Positions 61,240 through 64,000 of a stretch of 64,000 nucleotides of DNA are shown piece by piece. The notes below the pieces were generated by a model, which worked only from the letters and a program-made list of their open reading frames with translations, did no database searches and had not been told where the DNA came from. A program made the translations under genes and the position numbers. The stretch lies in NCBI RefSeq assembly GCF_003236395.1, contig NZ_POUD01000006.1, positions 22,154 to 86,153 on the forward strand. The letters are read 5' to 3'. The stretch comes from Nonomuraea aridisoli. GTDB taxonomy: Bacteria; Actinomycetota; Actinomycetes; Streptosporangiales; Streptosporangiaceae. How positions within the stretch are numbered: position 1 is the first letter of the stretch; every line of letters begins with the position of its first letter.

Positions 61240-62031
61240 CTAGTTCCTGCGGAACGCCTGGGCGGTCTCCTCGTCGTTCGGCCAGAAGGTCTCGATCGCC
61301 AGCTCCGAGACCGTCACGTCCACCGGCGTCCCGAACGTCGCGATCGTGGTGAACATCGACAACACCCGGTCGCCGGCCGCGATCCGCAGCGGCACCAGGA
61401 TGTCTCCGGGGCCGGGCACGTGCGCCACGTTCAGGTCCACCCCGGGATAGGTGTACGCGGCCAGCTCGTCGTGCAGCTCGGCCAGCCGCCCGTCGCCCGA
61501 CACCTCGGCCTGGCGGCGCAGCCGGGGCAGCAGGTGGGCGCGCACCTCGGCCAGGTTGAGCAGCCGTCCGCCCATCGCCTGCGGGTGCAGCGACAGGCGC
61601 ATCACGTTGACCGGCTCCTCCAGCAGCTCGGCGGGCACGCCCTCCATGAACATGGCCGCCGCCGTGTTCGCCGCCACCAGGTTCCACGCCGCGTCCACCA
61701 CCAGCGCCGGGTAGGGCTCGTGCCCCGCCAGGATCTTGTCGAGCGCCTGGCGGACGGCGTGCATCTCACGTACCTCGCGCTCGGGGTAGACGGGGGCGAA
61801 GCCCGCGGCGACCAGCAGCCGGTTGCGGTGCCGCAGCGGCACCTCCAGCTCCTCGGCCAGCTTCACCACCATCTCGCGGCTCGGCCGGGCGCGGCCGGTC
61901 TCCAGGAAGCTGATGTGGCGGGAGGACACGCCCGCCTCGATGCCCAGGTCCAGCTGACTCACCCGCCGGCGTTGCCGCCACGACCGCAACAACGCACCGA
62001 ACGACTCCTCTTCCACGGCGACAGCACTCAT
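61240..62031 (-). CDS. XRE family regulator with MmyB-like ligand domain
   Basis: A 263-residue regulator. An HTH of the XRE type (LRSWRQRRRVSQLDLGIEAGVSSRHISFLETGRARPS) covers residues 15-65, followed by an MmyB-like PAS-related domain (LVVDAAWNLVAANTAA). These control stress or antibiotic-response genes, with fatty acids suggested as ligands for the fold. It converges on the flavohemoprotein, stop to stop in 25 bases, and is divergent from the Asp-box gene. Start ATG at 62031 (GTG 9 bases earlier possible). Confidence 0.9.
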   Translation of the reverse strand: MSAVAVEEESFGALLRSWRQRRRVSQLDLGIEAGVSSRHISFLETGRARPSREMVVKLAEELEVPLRHRNRLLVAAGFAPVYPEREVREMHAVRQALDKILAGHEPYPALVVDAAWNLVAANTAAAMFMEGVPAELLEEPVNVMRLSLHPQAMGGRLLNLAEVRAHLLPRLRRQAEVSGDGRLAELHDELAAYTYPGVDLNVAHVPGPGDILVPLRIAAGDRVLSMFTTIATFGTPVDVTVSELAIETFWPNDEETAQAFRRN

Positions 62032-62180
62032 GCCGGGCACGCTATCGGGCCCGGGGGAAGGGCCGCGATTACCTCCCAGGTCATGCCGCCGCGTTCCCGC
62101 GTCGGTGCGGAATCGCCCAGTCCTCGGTTACTGTCGGTGGCGCGTGGCACGATGGCCGCAACCGAACATGGGAGCGTGCA

Positions 62181-63260
62181 ATGAGTGACGCAGTGCTCGC
62201 GATCGGCACCAGAAAGGGCCTGTTCCTGGCCCGCTCGACGGGCGGCGGTCCCTTCGAGATCCAGCCGATCCAGTTCTCCACGGTCGCGGTGCCCTCGGTG
62301 GCGGTCGACACCCGCGGCGCCACCCCCCGGCTCCTGGCCGGTATCGAATACGGCCACTTCGGTCCGTCGGTGATGTACTCCGACGACCTCGGCCAGACCT
62401 GGAAGGAGGCGGAGCGCCCGCCGATCGCCTTCCCCGAGAAGACCGAGACGACCCTCACACGGGTCTGGCAGATCACGCCGTCGCCGTCGGAGCCCGACGT
62501 GGTGTGGGCGGGCGTCGAGCCGGCCGCGCTGTTCCGCTCCGAGGACCGCGGCGTCACCTACGAGCTCGTCGAGGGCCTGTGGGAGCACCCGCACCGCGAG
62601 CGCTGGGAGCCGGGCGGCGGCGGCCTGTGCCTGCACACGATCGTCCCCCACCCCACCGACCCGCGCACGATCGGCGTCGCGGTCTCGGCCGCGGGCTTCT
62701 ACCGTACCTTCGACGGCGGCGTGTCGTGGGAGGCGGCCAACCAGAACATCCGGGCCCCGTTCATGCCGGAGGGGCAGCAATACCCTGAGTTCGGGCAGTG
62801 CGTCCACAAGGTGGCCCTGCACCCGTCCCGGCCCGACCGGCTCTACCTGCAGCACCACTTCGGCGTCTACCGCAGCGACGACTTCGGCGGCACCTGGCAC
62901 GACATCGGCGCCGGCCTGCCGTCCGACTTCGGCTTCCCGATCGTCGTCCACCCGTCGCGGCCCGGCACCGTCTACGTGCTGCCGCTCCACGCCGACATGG
63001 ACCGCACGCCGGTGGACCACCGTTACCGCGTCTACCGCAGCGACGACGAGGGCGGCACGTGGCAGCCGCTCTCCAAGGGCCTGCCGGACGAGCCGGTCTA
63101 CGCGACGGTGCTGCGTGACGCGATGACCGCGTCGCCGGCGGGGCTGTTCTTCGGGACGCGCGACGGCGAGGTCTACTGCTCGCGCGACGACGGTGGCACC
63201 TGGTCCCAGGTCGCCCGCCACCTGCCCGACGTCCTCACGGTCCGCGCCGCGGTCCTCTAG
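62181..63260 (+). CDS. Asp-box (BNR) repeat beta-propeller protein
   Basis: A 359-residue protein made of beta-propeller blades with six Asp-box motifs (SDDLGQTW, SEDRGVTY, TFDGGVSW, SDDFGGTW, SDDEGGTW, SRDDGGTW). It resembles the sialidase/VPS10-type folds but has no Arg triad of a sialidase, so it may be a glycosidase-like or binding protein. No signal peptide is seen. Single gene; function unknown. Confidence 0.88.
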   Translation: MSDAVLAIGTRKGLFLARSTGGGPFEIQPIQFSTVAVPSVAVDTRGATPRLLAGIEYGHFGPSVMYSDDLGQTWKEAERPPIAFPEKTETTLTRVWQITPSPSEPDVVWAGVEPAALFRSEDRGVTYELVEGLWEHPHRERWEPGGGGLCLHTIVPHPTDPRTIGVAVSAAGFYRTFDGGVSWEAANQNIRAPFMPEGQQYPEFGQCVHKVALHPSRPDRLYLQHHFGVYRSDDFGGTWHDIGAGLPSDFGFPIVVHPSRPGTVYVLPLHADMDRTPVDHRYRVYRSDDEGGTWQPLSKGLPDEPVYATVLRDAMTASPAGLFFGTRDGEVYCSRDDGGTWSQVARHLPDVLTVRAAVL

Positions 63261-63280
63261 CCGTTGCCGCCCTCCTCGGC

Positions 63281-63347
63281 AGAGCCCGCCCCACTCCCCT
63301 CCGCCCCAGCGTGGGTCCGCCCCCGCGGGGCGCTACGGGCGGGCTCT
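63281..63347 (+). terminator. terminator of the Asp-box gene
   Basis: Arms AGAGCCCGCCC at 63281-63291 and GGGCGGGCTCT at 63337-63347 can form an 11-bp stem. A further CCCCGCGGGG palindrome lies between them. It begins 20 bases past the stop codon. Confidence 0.7.
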
Positions 63348-63823
63348 CTGCCGTACAGCCTCCCGCCGACCCGTATCGACGGCGAAGGCCATTCTTCCCC
63401 CGCGGCTTCACAGGGAGGGCGGATGGGATGGAACGGTCCTACAGCGCGGACCGGTGTACCGGACCGGGTCCACAGTGGCGGCCGGTGTACCGGACCGCCT
63501 CAAGACGCGGCAGCCGCACCGACCCCGATCAGCGGCGCGGCCGGAGGTACGCGCCAAGAGGCCGGGCCTCATCAACGGCGACAGCAGGTGCTACGACTCG
63601 GCTCCACGGCGGGGCAGAGGGCCGGAGGGTCCAGCCGCGAGGCCCGGAGCGCCGAACCAGGTCGACGCTGCGCCCCGATATATGCGCCGTGGTCCGTGGA
63701 AGGGCCAATACGTCACTCCGGCTCCACCGAGGGGCGCGATGTGTCAGTCTCAGTCCATTGCCACGTGGGCTCCGTGGCGTGGTCGGCGATTCGGTCGGGC
63801 CATGCGTCAGAGTTCGCGTGGAC
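63348..63823. other. gene-free interval near the right window edge
   Basis: No convincing frame on either strand. Two copies of a 16-base direct repeat occur at 63451-63466 and 63482-63497, each beginning CCGGTGTACC. GC content is high; the DNA may be the promoter side of a gene beyond the window or non-coding. Confidence 0.4.
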
Positions 63824-64000
63824 GTTGCTCGGTCGGACGGCGCATCAGGGATCGTGGGGGTGTTGCTCGGCAGGACGGCACGTCAGCGATCACGGGGGCG
63901 TCGCTCGACAGGGCCGCGCGTCGGGATCGCAGGGAGGTGCTGCTCGGCAGGGCCGTACGTCGGGGTCGCTGGGGCGTTGCTGGGCTGGGCGGGGCGTTGG
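63824..64000. repeat. degenerate 38-bp tandem repeat running off the edge
   Basis: Copies start at 63824, 63862, 63900 and 63939, with a fifth at 63976 cut by the window. Units are 38, 38, 39 and 37 bases. Each opens with G(T/C)(T/C)GCTCGG-like and has CGTC and GGGATCG-like blocks. Because 38 is not a multiple of 3 it is not an ordinary protein repeat. A less similar copy starts near 63782. Confidence 0.7.

Overview
The window is a 64 kb piece of a high-GC actinobacterial chromosome, dense with genes on both strands. RbpA, a GarA-type FHA protein, an FtsR-like MerR regulator, a tandem ClpP pair, a HelD-type RNA polymerase factor, a conservon-D-like GTPase and DUF5999 all point to Actinomycetia. 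Codon use, the DUF5999 protein and a Streptomyces-like but distinct gene order suggest Streptosporangiales (Nonomuraea-like); that placement is inference. No tRNA, rRNA, CRISPR array, insertion sequence or prophage was seen.

Layout. 1-3.1 kb: leftward genes for TauE/SafE permease, WYL regulator, LysE exporter and an alpha/beta hydrolase cut by the window edge. 3.2-8.2 kb: a five-gene leftward operon in which every junction is an ATGA overlap (tandem Lrp regulator, NodB-type deacetylase, MHS transporter, SDR, ketopantoate-reductase-like protein), probably a self-regulated catabolic operon. 8.3-9.5 kb: a clpP pair with a strong terminator and an upstream palindrome. 9.6-11.3 kb: DUF2268 protease and a membrane protein with a vestigial kinase-like N terminus. 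11.4-17.8 kb: rightward run of MoxR, DUF58, VWA protein, two methyltransferases, GDPD phosphodiesterase and a UMF1 transporter. 18.4-25.7 kb: a membrane protein behind repeated operator-like boxes, rbpA behind a SigR-type promoter, then fxsA, polyprenol-phosphate-mannose synthase, lnt and helD. 25.9-30.8 kb: ROK regulator, Lrp regulator, an orphan CvnD-like GTPase beside a terpene-synthase-like gene, a PP2C-like protein and a frameshifted HD-domain gene. 30.8-38 kb: M24 peptidase, SpoIIE-type phosphatase, a 5'-3' exonuclease and the menaquinone genes menD, menC and menE. 38-43 kb: a secreted or anchored DPG-repeat peptide, an RpoD-family sigma factor with an unusual region 2.4 behind a second SigR-like promoter, TetR, DUF5999, small membrane and TPR proteins. 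43.3-52.4 kb: gcvP under a tandem glycine riboswitch, two MerR regulators, a bifunctional nuclease, GarA, a nucleotidyltransferase/degenerate phosphomannomutase fusion and a CDP-alcohol phosphatidyltransferase, a block broadly collinear with Mycobacterium tuberculosis Rv1822-Rv1832. 52.5-63.3 kb: trpF, a two-component system, lipid-type methyltransferase, enoyl-CoA hydratase with an esterase, a glutamine-amidotransferase-like protein lacking its cysteine, a flavohemoprotein, an XRE regulator and an Asp-box repeat protein. The last 0.7 kb has no convincing gene but carries a degenerate 38-bp tandem repeat running off the edge.

The best leads for something new are: (1) the terpene-synthase-like gene next to an orphan CvnD-type GTPase and a PP2C-like protein, with an amber codon directly before its start; (2) a sigma factor with Gln at the position of the -10-reading Thr, sharing a SigR-type promoter architecture with rbpA; (3) two probable pseudoenzymes (amidotransferase without Cys; mutase domain without its phosphoserine and metal loops); and (4) an AT-rich mosaic patch inside an RsmC-like methyltransferase. 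Several unassigned palindromes also sit at translation starts.
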